Notes: generated by a model not told the origin, from the letters alone. DNA of 7,680 bases from CBDDRG01 sp051306415 (GCA_051306415.1 JBPPNE010000261.1:1-7680); one strand, 5' to 3'; counted from the stretch's first letter, positions 1 through 7,282 are shown. Numbers and translations are program-made.

Positions 1-668
1 GTGGCGGCGATTTCATGGGGCTTGCCAGCGCGACGCATGGGCACCAGCTTGAGCATGGTTTCGTAGACATGATCGGGCATCACGCCGACCAAACCCTCGT
101 GCATGATCAGCCCCGGCGCAATGGCATTGGCGGTGACACCGTACTGGGCGAGATCCAGCGCGATGGAATGAGTGTAACCGAGCACACCGGCCTTCGCTGC
201 CGCATAGCAGGCCTGACCGGCCGGTGGCGTGTAGGCGGCCAGTGATGCGAAGTTGACGATGCGGCCGAAACCGGCGTCCACCATGGCTTTCGAAAATGCC
301 CGCGTGCAGAAGAAGGTGCCGTTGATGTTGACCTTGATGACGCGGTCGTGGGTCTTGGTATCCAGTTCCCAGGGCTTGCCGTAGCCCTGGATGCCGGCGT
401 TGTTGACCAGGTAGGCGACGTGCATACCACGGCTTTTGATCTCGGCCGCCAGATCATCGACCTGTTCATCCTTGGTCACATCCAACGGAAACAACGTCAC
501 CTTCGCCGCTTCCTCCGGTGTCAGTGCCTTTTGCCGCCAGGCCTCCAGTTCCGCCGGCGTCTTGCGGTCGCAGCCGATGACGGGGATGCCGTTGGCGACC
601 AGGCGCTTGGTCATGGCGGTACCCAGGCCGCCGATGGCGCCGGTAATCAATGCGTAACCTCTGCTCAT
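1..668 (-). CDS. Short-chain dehydrogenase/reductase (classical SDR), C-terminus cut off by the window edge
   Basis: Likely an NAD-dependent oxidoreductase acting on an alcohol or ketone; the substrate cannot be read from sequence. The 222 visible residues form a Rossmann fold with all classical SDR landmarks. These are the cofactor loop TGAIGGLG (residues 9-16), an Asp at 34 after the second strand (favours NAD over NADP), NNAG at 89-92, and a catalytic Asn114-Ser142-Tyr155-Lys159 set, with Ser exactly 13 residues before Tyr in the YAAAK motif. A PG pair at 185-186 follows strand 6. Classical SDRs are about 250 residues, so roughly 30 are missing beyond position 1. The start is the ATG at 666-668, preceded by a GGAG ribosome-binding site. 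It lies 32 bases downstream of the amidohydrolase stop on the same strand, so the two are probably co-transcribed and may act in one catabolic route (inference). Family call is firm; specific role unknown. Confidence 0.93.
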   Translation of the reverse strand, partial: MSRGYALITGAIGGLGTAMTKRLVANGIPVIGCDRKTPAELEAWRQKALTPEEAAKVTLFPLDVTKDEQVDDLAAEIKSRGMHVAYLVNNAGIQGYGKPWELDTKTHDRVIKVNINGTFFCTRAFSKAMVDAGFGRIVNFASLAAYTPPAGQACYAAAKAGVLGYTHSIALDLAQYGVTANAIAPGLIMHEGLVGVMPDHVYETMLKLVPMRRAGKPHEIAA

Positions 669-700
669 ATTGTTCTCCAGATTGGGATGTCAGATGTTTA

Positions 701-2071
701 TCAGTGGTGGCTGTGCATGCCCGCGGGCTGGTGCTGCGGCGCGTTGCGGATCAGTTGCTGTGGATCGTGGGCAACGCCGCCGCGATAGGTGGTTTCGAGC
801 GTGCGCAGCTCGCGCACATCGCGCAGCGGATCGCCGGTGACGACGAGGAAATCGGCGTAGCGGCCGGGCGCGATGGCGCCGATGTCCTTGTCCGCGCGCA
901 GATAATTCGCCGCGACACTGGTGACCGCCTGCAGTGCGGCCATGCTGCCGATGGCGTCGGCGAGCAATTCGATCTCCCGCAACAGTGCAAAGCCGGGCGG
1001 CGGGTAGGCGAGCGCGCCGCAGTCGGTGCCGCCGACGACGCGGCCGCCAGCGTGATGCAGCATGTGCACGACCTGCTGGTGTTTCTCCAGTGCCTTGCTG
1101 CCTTCGCCGACATCGTAGAAGCCGGGATGAATGTCCCAGTCCGGGCGGTCGCCGAGGAATTTTTTCATCTTCGCCTGGCGCCCGAGCGCTGCCGGTGGAA
1201 TCAGTTTGCGGTCGGGGTCCTGCATGCAGGCCTCGGCGCCGGCCTTGGCCGTCCACAGCAAATCCAGCGTGGTGCCCATGTGCACCTGCTTGTCGACCAT
1301 CGCCGCAATCCATTTGCGCGCCCGTTCGCCTTTGAGATCGGCCTCCTCCCAGCCCGCCATGGTCTGCGTCCAGAATTCCCTTTTCATCATCGAGGCATCG
1401 TTGCCAAAGCGCATGTTGAGCGCACAGATATCGTTGTAGGGCGAGATCCACACATGCTCCAGGCCGTCGATGCCCGCCTCGATGGCGTCCATCGAGGAGC
1501 AGTAACCCAGGTGCCCGGTCACCGGCACCCGTTTATCGACGAAGCGGATCACCTCGCGGACGATGTCGGCGGTCATCGTGAAATAGCATTTCACCCCATC
1601 GACGCCGGCGGTGAGCAGCCCGCCAATTTTGCTGGGCACCTCAGCCACGGATTGCACGCGGTCGAGCATGATGGTGAATCCGGGGTTCTCGAAGCTGGCG
1701 CCTGGGCCGTCGAGCAATGGCCCGCACACGAACAGCCGCGGTCCCAGCTTTTTGCCGGAATTCAGATCCTCGCGGTTCTGCAATACCAGGTCGAGGCGGC
1801 CGCCAACATCGCGCGCGGTGGTCACGCCCGCGGCGAGAAACAGTGGAAAGCACTCCGCATCCATCATCACGGTGTGGATGTGGGTGTCGATGAGGCCCGG
1901 CAGTACCGTTTTGCCGGCGAGATCGACCACAGTCGCGCCGGGCGCGGCCAGTGGCCCCTCGACGACGCGGGTGATGCGCTCGCCCTCCACCAGAATGGAG
2001 ACATCGGTGCGGGCTTGCGGGCTGAGCCCGTCGATCACGCGGGCGCTAGTGAACAGGGTGGCTTGCGTCAT
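701..2071 (-). CDS. Metal-dependent amidohydrolase family protein (imidazolonepropionase/prolidase-like)
   Basis: A cytosolic TIM-barrel hydrolase predicted to cleave an amide, lactam, or similar bond using one or two metal ions; the substrate is unknown. With the start at 2071 the protein has 456 residues, normal for the family. An N-terminal beta-sandwich segment (1-58) leads into the barrel. Predicted metal ligands are His64 and His66 (HIH after LPGLIDT), a candidate carboxylated Lys161 in GVDGVKCYF, His187 (TGHLGY), His206 (LEHVW) and Asp350 (GGTDCG). The C-terminal sandwich shows the common signature GAIAPGRYADFLVV (398-411). The tail ends in a short His-rich run. I chose the ATG at 2069-2071 because a perfect AAGGAGG (2080-2086) sits 8 bases upstream. 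An in-frame GTG at 2120-2122 would add 17 residues but would place the ribosome-binding site inside the gene. No signal peptide is visible. It is the first gene of a probable two-gene unit with the SDR. Confidence 0.92.
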   Translation of the reverse strand: MTQATLFTSARVIDGLSPQARTDVSILVEGERITRVVEGPLAAPGATVVDLAGKTVLPGLIDTHIHTVMMDAECFPLFLAAGVTTARDVGGRLDLVLQNREDLNSGKKLGPRLFVCGPLLDGPGASFENPGFTIMLDRVQSVAEVPSKIGGLLTAGVDGVKCYFTMTADIVREVIRFVDKRVPVTGHLGYCSSMDAIEAGIDGLEHVWISPYNDICALNMRFGNDASMMKREFWTQTMAGWEEADLKGERARKWIAAMVDKQVHMGTTLDLLWTAKAGAEACMQDPDRKLIPPAALGRQAKMKKFLGDRPDWDIHPGFYDVGEGSKALEKHQQVVHMLHHAGGRVVGGTDCGALAYPPPGFALLREIELLADAIGSMAALQAVTSVAANYLRADKDIGAIAPGRYADFLVVTGDPLRDVRELRTLETTYRGGVAHDPQQLIRNAPQHQPAGMHSHH

Positions 2072-2079
2072 ATTGGTTT

Positions 2080-2086
2080 CCTCCTT
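2080..2086 (-). promoter_or_regulatory. Ribosome-binding site that fixes the amidohydrolase start
   Basis: The minus strand reads AAGGAGG, a full match to the anti-Shine-Dalgarno core, 8 bases before the ATG at 2069-2071. It is the strongest ribosome-binding site in the window. It argues against the upstream GTG in the same frame (2120-2122), because translation from that codon would run through this site. Confidence 0.85.
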
Positions 2087-2106
2087 CGCCTGTTGGGCGA
2101 TGCTTT

Positions 2107-2157
2107 CGTAGTTATGCGTCACTCGTAGTTATGCGGCATCCGTAGTTATGCGTAATG
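2107..2157 (-). repeat. Three tandem 17-base units in the amidohydrolase leader
   Basis: On the plus strand the 12-mer CGTAGTTATGCG occurs exactly at 2107-2118, 2124-2135 and 2141-2152, a strict 17-base period. The remaining 5 bases of each unit vary (TCACT, GGCAT, TAATG). On the transcribed strand the conserved core is CGCATAACTACG. The block ends about 20 bases upstream of the amidohydrolase ribosome-binding site, so it lies in the leader or core promoter. Each unit contains CATAAC, which resembles a -10 hexamer, and a TTGAAA at 2171-2176 lies upstream, though its spacing to the nearest CATAAC is 20 bases and not ideal. It could be an operator array, a repeated promoter element, or a slippage minisatellite. 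A 17-base period does not place sites on one face of the helix, which weakens the operator reading. Confidence 0.75.
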
Positions 2158-2439
2158 TCGTGGTGTGGCATTTCAAATTGTCGGTGCGGTCAGTCCGGGT
2201 TTTTTGTTTTCGGTGGCGCTGGCTTTGCGGCGCTCGCTAGAGCGTGTCCGTGGCGGTATGCAACCATATTGCCCGCACGGGAGAATACCCCCATTCAAGG
2301 TCATGGGTACAGTCATGGATGCGGAGGAGGGCGGCGCAGCAGACGACACTCTGATCGCGCACCGATAAACAGCTCAGGACCCGCCTCGGGTCGAACAAGC
2401 GTGCGGATAGTGTTAACAGGCCCTAGCTCCAGTCGCCGG
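2158..2439. other. Intergenic region between the EAL protein gene and the amidohydrolase leader
   Basis: I see no supportable gene here. Reading frames that cross it are short or are antisense extensions from neighbouring genes. It should contain the 3' end of the chemosensory transcript and the promoter of the amidohydrolase unit. Visible structures are a 6-base-stem hairpin at 2378-2392, a 5-base-stem hairpin at 2231-2244 with a four-base loop and no T-run, and a T-rich run near 2200-2213 on the plus strand without a convincing stem before it. None is a clear-cut element. Confidence 0.6.
2378..2392 (-). terminator. Possible weak terminator hairpin after the EAL protein gene
   Basis: About 50 bases past the stop codon the minus strand reads GACCCGAGGCGGGTC, two perfect 6-base arms with a 3-base loop. 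The following bases (CTGAGCTGTTTATC) contain only a short T-rich stretch, so this is at best a weak intrinsic terminator. The position is right for ending the chemosensory transcript before the amidohydrolase promoter. It could also be an incidental G+C-rich inverted repeat. Confidence 0.3.
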
Positions 2440-5400
2440 TTAATTCGGCATCGACAGAGTCTGGCCTTCGCGCAGCATCTCGCCGATACGCTCGGCGGTA
2501 ACCGCCGGGCTGAACAGGTAGCCCTGGATATGATCGCACTTGAGGCGGCGCAGCAGGATTGCCTGCTCGCGGGTCTCGACGCCCTCGGCGACGGTTTTCA
2601 GATTCATCGACCGGGCCAGGATAATGATGGTGGACACGATGTTGAGATCGTCGGGCTTGGTGACCATGTTGGCGATAAAGCCGCGGTCAATTTTCAGCGT
2701 GTTGATCGGCAGCCGGGTGATATGGCTGAGGGACGAGTAGCCGGTGCCGAAATCATCGACCGCCACCTCGACACCCATGGCGCGGATATCGGTCAGTTTG
2801 CGGATGTTGGCTTCGACGTCCTGCATCACGATGCTCTCGGTGATTTCCAGATCGATCAGGTTGTCGATGGCGAGCTCATCCGGTCGCGCCGCGTCCAGTA
2901 CGGCGCCGATCATGCCGTCGAAATCCTTGTGACGCAGTTGGATCGAAGACACATTGACCGCTACCCGCAGTGGTGACAGACCCTGATCGAACCAGTGGCG
3001 AGCGTCCGCCGCGGCTTGTTCGAGCGCCCAGCGACCGGCCTCGATAATCATTCCGGTGTCCTCCATGATCGGGATGAAGGTGCTTGGTGGCACCATTCCC
3101 AGCTCCGGATCATTCCAGCGCATCAGGGCTTCGAGGCCGCTGATGCGGCCAGTCGTGAGGTTGATTTTGGGTTGGTAATAGAGCGATAACTCGCGCCGCT
3201 CGAGGGCTCGCCGCAATTTGTTTTCAAGGGAGAGTGCCTCCGCGACGCTGGCGTTGAATTCGGCGGAGTAGAACAGCGAGCGCTCAGCGGCAACTTTGGC
3301 TTTCTTCAACGCCGCTTCGGCGTTGCGTACCAGCGTATCCGCGTCGCTACCGTCGAAGGGGAACAGCGCAATACCGGCGCGGGTAGCGATGTGCAGTTCG
3401 TCGCCGTTCACCGCAAAGGGCTGTTTGAATGCTGAGAGTATGCGTTGATCGAAGTACCGGGCGACGTCGTCGGAATCATCGCAATCGGTAATGGCGAGGG
3501 CAAAGCAGTCGGCGTCCAGTCGTGCCAGCACATCGGTATCTCGCATTACTGAGGCCAACTGTGCGCCCGCCCACTTGAGCAGATCGTCCCCGGTGGCGCG
3601 GTCGAAGGTTTCGTTGACAAACCGAAAACGCTCGAGGTCGAGCACGGCGACTGCCACGATAGCGCCGCGCCGGGTCTGGTGCAGCAGGCGAGACAGCCGT
3701 TCGTACAATAGCGTGCGGTTGGGCAATCCGGTGAGGGCGTCGTAATAGGCCAGATAATTGAGCTTGGCCTCTTTTTCGAGGTGATCCAGCGCGAAGGTCA
3801 GATCGCCACCGATTTCGGTGAGCAGACGGATTTCCTCCGGATCAAAGACATTGGGCTCGCTGGCGTAGAGTGCGAGCACGCCGATGGTCTTGTCACCCTG
3901 CACGATGGGGAGTGCGACCAGCGCGCGGTAGCCGCGGGCGATACTCAATTTGCGCCAGCGTCTCGGCACCGGGTCAGTGGCGAGATCGTTCAACACGATA
4001 GGGATCCGGTTGCGCAGGGTCTGCACCAGTGCTGCCCACTTTGCAGTGTAATCCTGGCCAATCGACCGCGAAAATGCCTCGATAAAATTGTCGTCGACGC
4101 CATACCGCGCCACTGGTGTCAGCTGGCCGTCGGCGGTGATCAGTGCGGCCGTGGCCATACGGAAATTGCCAGTGGTAACGGCAATGCGACAGACCTCATC
4201 GAACAGCTCTTGGCGGTCGCTAATGCGCACGATCGCGGAGTTGACGCCACTCAGCACGGCGTAAACCCGGTTCAGGCGCATGATGTGTTGTTCTTGCAGC
4301 CGGTGCTGGCTGATGTCGCGGGCGATGGTCGACAGGTATTGTGCGGTGCCATCGGCGTCGCGGTGGGCGATGACCACCTGCGACACTGGGACTTCGTGGC
4401 CGTCGCGCGCGATCATCACCGTCTCGCCCGCCCAGATGCCGTCGCGCAGCGCGGCCGGAATGATCTCCGTGGCGAGGCGGTTGCGTTCGCGCGCGACGAC
4501 GTAATCGGCAATAGCGGTGGTTTGGACATCCTCTGGCACGGCGAGGCCGAGCATGCTGCGGCCGCTGGCGTTGATATAAACCGGTTTCGCGTTGGCGTCG
4601 GTCATCACAACAAAATCGGTAGTGGCCTCCAGAATGGCGATCATCCGCGCCTGCGCCGCCTCCACTTTTTTGCGCTCTTCGATCTCGGTGCTGAGTGCGG
4701 AAGTGCGCTCCATCACCAGGCTTTCCAGACGTTCGTGCAGGCGCGCGCGGTCGAGCGCGACGGCGACCTGATTGCCGACACCATGAAATATCCGCAGCTG
4801 TTCGTCACTGAAGACGGTTTCCCGCGCGCCCACCAGGTTCATGATTCCCAGTGTCCGCTCGCCGAGCCACAGCGGAATACTGGCGTGTCCTGGGTTCGGC
4901 GCATTGTCGAGATAAGGGCAGTGAGCGATATAGACGGCTTGGCCGGGGTTGCTGAACGCGGCGCGCTGACACTCGCAATCGGCCGGCATCGCCAGGGGGA
5001 TTTGCGTTTCCGGACGCACGTTGCCGGTGGCGGCGAGGCGATAATCGCCTTGTTCATCAAGCAGAAAAATCCAGCCTGACTGCACACCGGGAATCTCCAG
5101 CGCTTGCTGTATGGCGACGTCGGCAACTTCTTGCTCCGTGGCGGCCCGATTCAGCCCCTGCGCCAGTCGGTAGAGTCCGCTGACTAACTGGTTGGAGCGT
5201 GAAATTTCTTTCTCGCGCGCTTTGATTTCCTGGCTGAGGTCGACCGCCTGTTCATAGGTCGACAGCAGGATATCGAGCAGTTGCTGGCGCGCCGTGGTGA
5301 TCAGATAAGTAGAGCCGCGCAGGCTGATTTCGACGCCGGTCTGCATTCGCTGGCTATCGTGTCGGCGCGTGTTGGCGAGCAGATAGTCGATCAGGGCTAG

Positions 5401-5760
5401 GAGATAACGCTCCTCGTACGGTTTGCGGATGAAATTGTCGACGCCGCACTCAAGCCCCCGAATCACGTCCTGTGGATCGGTGAGCGTGGTCACCAGCACC
5501 ACCGGAATGTCCTGCAAAACCGGATCCGCCTTGATCGCGCGACAGAGCGCGTAACCATCGACATTGGGCATGATGATGTCGCTGATGATCAGCGTCGGGC
5601 GCTGCGCACGTGCCGCCGTCAGCGCCTCATTGCCGTCGCGGGTAACCACCACCTGGTAGCCGTGTACCCCGAGCATATGGGCGAGGTGTTCAGCCTGAGT
5701 CGGACTATCCTCCGCGATCAGGATGGTGACGCCATTGGGGGATCGTCTGCGCGTTTCCAT
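2440..5760 (-). CDS. Response regulator with REC-GAF-PAS-GAF-GGDEF-EAL domains; predicted c-di-GMP phosphodiesterase
   Basis: Cytosolic signalling protein of 1106 residues, predicted to hydrolyse c-di-GMP to pGpG. REC (11-128) has Glu17/Asp18, phospho-acceptor Asp61, Thr91 and Lys113. It is followed by the linker common after such receivers (about 142-180, with LLDILLSTYEQAV) and a likely coiled coil. GAF1 (195-340) carries Cys262-x-Cys264, His280-Cys281 and His292. PAS with its PAC motif spans 370-490, and GAF2 505-660. The GGDEF domain (666-832) keeps DALTGLPNR and an I-site-like RDTD (740-743), but the signature at 749-753 is DADCF, so cyclase activity is unlikely. The EAL domain (845-1095) keeps Glu877 (EAL), Asn936, Glu972 (EITES), Asp1002-Asp1003 (DDFGTG), Lys1023, Glu1059 (AEGVET) and Gln1079, so it looks catalytic. 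There is no membrane segment. The start ATG has GGAG 8-9 bases upstream and lies 24 bases after cheB, implying co-expression and control by the same kinase (inference). Confidence 0.93.
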   Translation of the reverse strand: METRRRSPNGVTILIAEDSPTQAEHLAHMLGVHGYQVVVTRDGNEALTAARAQRPTLIISDIIMPNVDGYALCRAIKADPVLQDIPVVLVTTLTDPQDVIRGLECGVDNFIRKPYEERYLLALIDYLLANTRRHDSQRMQTGVEISLRGSTYLITTARQQLLDILLSTYEQAVDLSQEIKAREKEISRSNQLVSGLYRLAQGLNRAATEQEVADVAIQQALEIPGVQSGWIFLLDEQGDYRLAATGNVRPETQIPLAMPADCECQRAAFSNPGQAVYIAHCPYLDNAPNPGHASIPLWLGERTLGIMNLVGARETVFSDEQLRIFHGVGNQVAVALDRARLHERLESLVMERTSALSTEIEERKKVEAAQARMIAILEATTDFVVMTDANAKPVYINASGRSMLGLAVPEDVQTTAIADYVVARERNRLATEIIPAALRDGIWAGETVMIARDGHEVPVSQVVIAHRDADGTAQYLSTIARDISQHRLQEQHIMRLNRVYAVLSGVNSAIVRISDRQELFDEVCRIAVTTGNFRMATAALITADGQLTPVARYGVDDNFIEAFSRSIGQDYTAKWAALVQTLRNRIPIVLNDLATDPVPRRWRKLSIARGYRALVALPIVQGDKTIGVLALYASEPNVFDPEEIRLLTEIGGDLTFALDHLEKEAKLNYLAYYDALTGLPNRTLLYERLSRLLHQTRRGAIVAVAVLDLERFRFVNETFDRATGDDLLKWAGAQLASVMRDTDVLARLDADCFALAITDCDDSDDVARYFDQRILSAFKQPFAVNGDELHIATRAGIALFPFDGSDADTLVRNAEAALKKAKVAAERSLFYSAEFNASVAEALSLENKLRRALERRELSLYYQPKINLTTGRISGLEALMRWNDPELGMVPPSTFIPIMEDTGMIIEAGRWALEQAAADARHWFDQGLSPLRVAVNVSSIQLRHKDFDGMIGAVLDAARPDELAIDNLIDLEITESIVMQDVEANIRKLTDIRAMGVEVAVDDFGTGYSSLSHITRLPINTLKIDRGFIANMVTKPDDLNIVSTIIILARSMNLKTVAEGVETREQAILLRRLKCDHIQGYLFSPAVTAERIGEMLREGQTLSMPN

Positions 5761-5784
5761 CTAGGGCGCTCCGTGGCGCAAAGG

Positions 5785-6849
5785 TCAGGGTTTTAACGGA
5801 CTGAACTTCTTAACAGGGTTTAGTAAAGCGGTCAACACGGCGGCGATTTGCTCGGCTGGCAGGACTAGCGTGGCGGCGTCGAGGGCAAGGGCCTGCCCGG
5901 CCATGCCATGCACCACAGAACTGCTCTTGTCCTGCACAAAGGTCGTCGCTCCGCGATCTCGCAGTAGCTTGAGTTCGACGGCGCCGTCGCGCCCCATACC
6001 AGTGAGCAGGCCCGCGATAGTACGGTCGCCGTAGATCTCGGCGACCGATTTGAACAGGCACGCGATTGACGGTCGTAGGCCGCTTTCGCTGTGTTCGGAG
6101 TTCAAGCGAATGCGCTCGCCATGTACGACCCGCAGCTGGTGATCGTCTGGGGCAAGATAGACGTGGCCGGGGCGCAGACGGTCGCCGTTGGTCGCGATCG
6201 CGACCGGCAGCTTTGATGTCTTCGCCAGCCAATCCACAAAGCCGCGCGCGAATCCCGTCGCCATGTGCTGGACGATGACGATGGGCACGGGAAAATTCGC
6301 TGGCAGCAGTTGCAGAACCCGCTGCAATACTACCGGACCCCCGGTCGACGCACCGAGCGCGACGATGCGCGCCTGCGTCAGCGCGCTGTGCCCGTCGAAT
6401 GGTAGGGCGACGACCGCTTTCGACTGCCGTTGCGGGCGGCGGCGCACGACCTTGACTTCGGTCATCAGCGCAAGGTTGGCAAGCAGCTTGCCAACGCTGG
6501 CGTTGTGCGCGGGATGGTCTAAGAGCCGCGGACGGGGCAGTATCATCAGTGCGCCCGCGGTCGTTGCCTGAAGGCGCATTGCCGAATCGGCAGGGGAGCA
6601 GTTGCTGTTGATCATGACGACGGGAACCGGGCAGGTCTCCATGATCTGGCGGGTGGCATCAAGACCGGCCTGCATCGACAACTGCAAGTCGACGATCACG
6701 AGTTTGGGCGCGGTTCGTCGGATTGCCCGGATCGCCTGCTCGCAGTCGTTGGCGATGTCGATGAGGTGGGTGCCGGAGTGGTCGCGGAGTACCGCTGCGA
6801 GGCTGGTGTGCAGCCTGGGAAAATCTTCTACCAGCAGCAGGTCCATCAT
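5785..6849 (-). CDS. cheB: CheB-type protein-glutamate methylesterase/glutaminase with an atypical receiver domain
   Basis: CheB removes methyl groups from (and can deamidate) glutamates of chemoreceptors, resetting receptor sensitivity. The 354-residue length fits the family. The C-terminal methylesterase domain (about 160-345) has the catalytic triad Ser168 (GASTGG), His195 (VQHM) and Asp288 (GMGRDG), plus RPS at 259-261. The N-terminal receiver (about 3-108) keeps Glu8-Asp9, Asp54 and Ser82. It lacks the usual MP after the acceptor (LQLSMQAG here), and the invariant Lys of the KP pair is Arg106 (PRP). Phospho-activation may therefore be altered, while the catalytic domain looks functional. 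The start overlaps the stop of the upstream receiver fragment (ATGATGA, so 6849 or 6846), a sign of translational coupling. In Wsp-like operons CheB follows the CheA hybrid, as here. No receptor, CheR or CheW is visible in the window. Confidence 0.93.
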   Translation of the reverse strand: MMDLLLVEDFPRLHTSLAAVLRDHSGTHLIDIANDCEQAIRAIRRTAPKLVIVDLQLSMQAGLDATRQIMETCPVPVVMINSNCSPADSAMRLQATTAGALMILPRPRLLDHPAHNASVGKLLANLALMTEVKVVRRRPQRQSKAVVALPFDGHSALTQARIVALGASTGGPVVLQRVLQLLPANFPVPIVIVQHMATGFARGFVDWLAKTSKLPVAIATNGDRLRPGHVYLAPDDHQLRVVHGERIRLNSEHSESGLRPSIACLFKSVAEIYGDRTIAGLLTGMGRDGAVELKLLRDRGATTFVQDKSSSVVHGMAGQALALDAATLVLPAEQIAAVLTALLNPVKKFSPLKP

Positions 6850-7202
6850 CCAGGGTCTGCCGCTACTGTTCGGGGGTGGCGATGGCGGCCAATGAGCCCG
6901 TCGATGGTTGCCACCAACCCGCGCTGATCCAGGTTGTCTTTGATGATATAGGCGTCGGCGCCGGCATCAATGCCGCACTGTCGGTGCGTAGCCGATCCCA
7001 GCGAGGTCACTAGCACCACCGGCAGGCGAGACAGTTGGCGGTCGGCGCGGATGCGGGTGGTGAGGTCGAAGCCATCCATCTTCGGCATGTCGATATCGGA
7101 GAGTAGCAGATCGAATGCATCGGTTTTCAACTGGGTATAGGCATCGACAACGGCTGCGCGCGGGCGAACCCAGGCAAGAAAAATAGTCGTAATAACCTTC
7201 AA
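6846..7202 (-). pseudogene. Truncated C-terminal receiver domain, probable remnant of a CheA-REC hybrid kinase
   Basis: The frame encodes about 118 residues. From residue ~18 on it reads as the second half of a receiver: acceptor Asp36 in SDIDMPKMDGF, Thr66 in VVLVTS, and Lys88 in AYIIKDNLDQ. The end (GADAYIIKDNLDQ...LVATIDGLI) matches the style of the C-terminal receiver of CheA hybrids such as WspE, and its place just before cheB fits. The first receiver strand and its acidic pair, and everything of CheA (HPt, kinase, CheW-like domain), are absent. The first ~11 residues come from A+T-rich DNA unlike the rest. No ATG start exists: an in-frame TGA at 7227-7229 closes the frame and the best start is TTG at 7200-7202 with AGGA too close upstream. 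I read it as a broken gene that may still be translated to couple with cheB. A small stand-alone receiver is less likely because half the fold is missing. Confidence 0.7.
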
Positions 7203-7275
7203 ATTCCTTTTGTTAGCACCTTCAAGTCAGAGAGTACATTATTAATCGGCGATAAAGCTACAATATTTGTTCTCC
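7170..7275. other. A+T-rich junction segment upstream of the receiver remnant
   Basis: Counting 7201-7260 gives 21 G or C in 60 (35%), in sharp contrast to the G+C-rich sequence on both sides. It starts where recognisable receiver similarity stops and contains no gene. This looks like inserted or foreign DNA at a rearrangement point. It also contains the candidate -10 elements for the downstream genes. Confidence 0.55.
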
Positions 7276-7282
7276 CTGTCAA
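7255..7282 (-). promoter_or_regulatory. Candidate sigma-70-type promoter facing the receiver remnant and cheB
   Basis: On the minus strand a perfect TTGACA (7277-7282) is followed after 16 bases by TAGCTT (7255-7260), a partial -10 match. A second, weaker option just downstream is TTGTAG with TAATGT 16 bases later. Either would start transcription 40-60 bases before the receiver remnant and could drive cheB and the EAL gene despite the loss of the original operon head. Prediction from motifs only. Confidence 0.4.

Noticed and set aside
2072..2122. N-terminal extension of the amidohydrolase from a GTG at 2120-2122
   Set aside because: The perfect AAGGAGG lies inside the extension and is ideally placed for the ATG at 2069-2071, and the extra 17 residues overlap the tandem repeat.
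650..2128. A 492-codon open frame on the plus strand opposite the amidohydrolase
   Set aside because: It is antisense to a gene with complete metal-binding motifs and a strong ribosome-binding site. Its Arg/Ala/His/Gly-rich translation has no family motif, as expected of a G+C-rich shadow.
2155..2976. A 273-codon plus-strand frame starting in the intergenic region
   Set aside because: Most of it is antisense to the EAL domain, and the intergenic part shows no protein family features.
3781..5079. A 432-codon open frame on the plus strand opposite the GAF-PAS-GAF region
   Set aside because: Antisense shadow of a clearly folded multidomain protein, with no recognisable motif and no ribosome-binding site that stands out.
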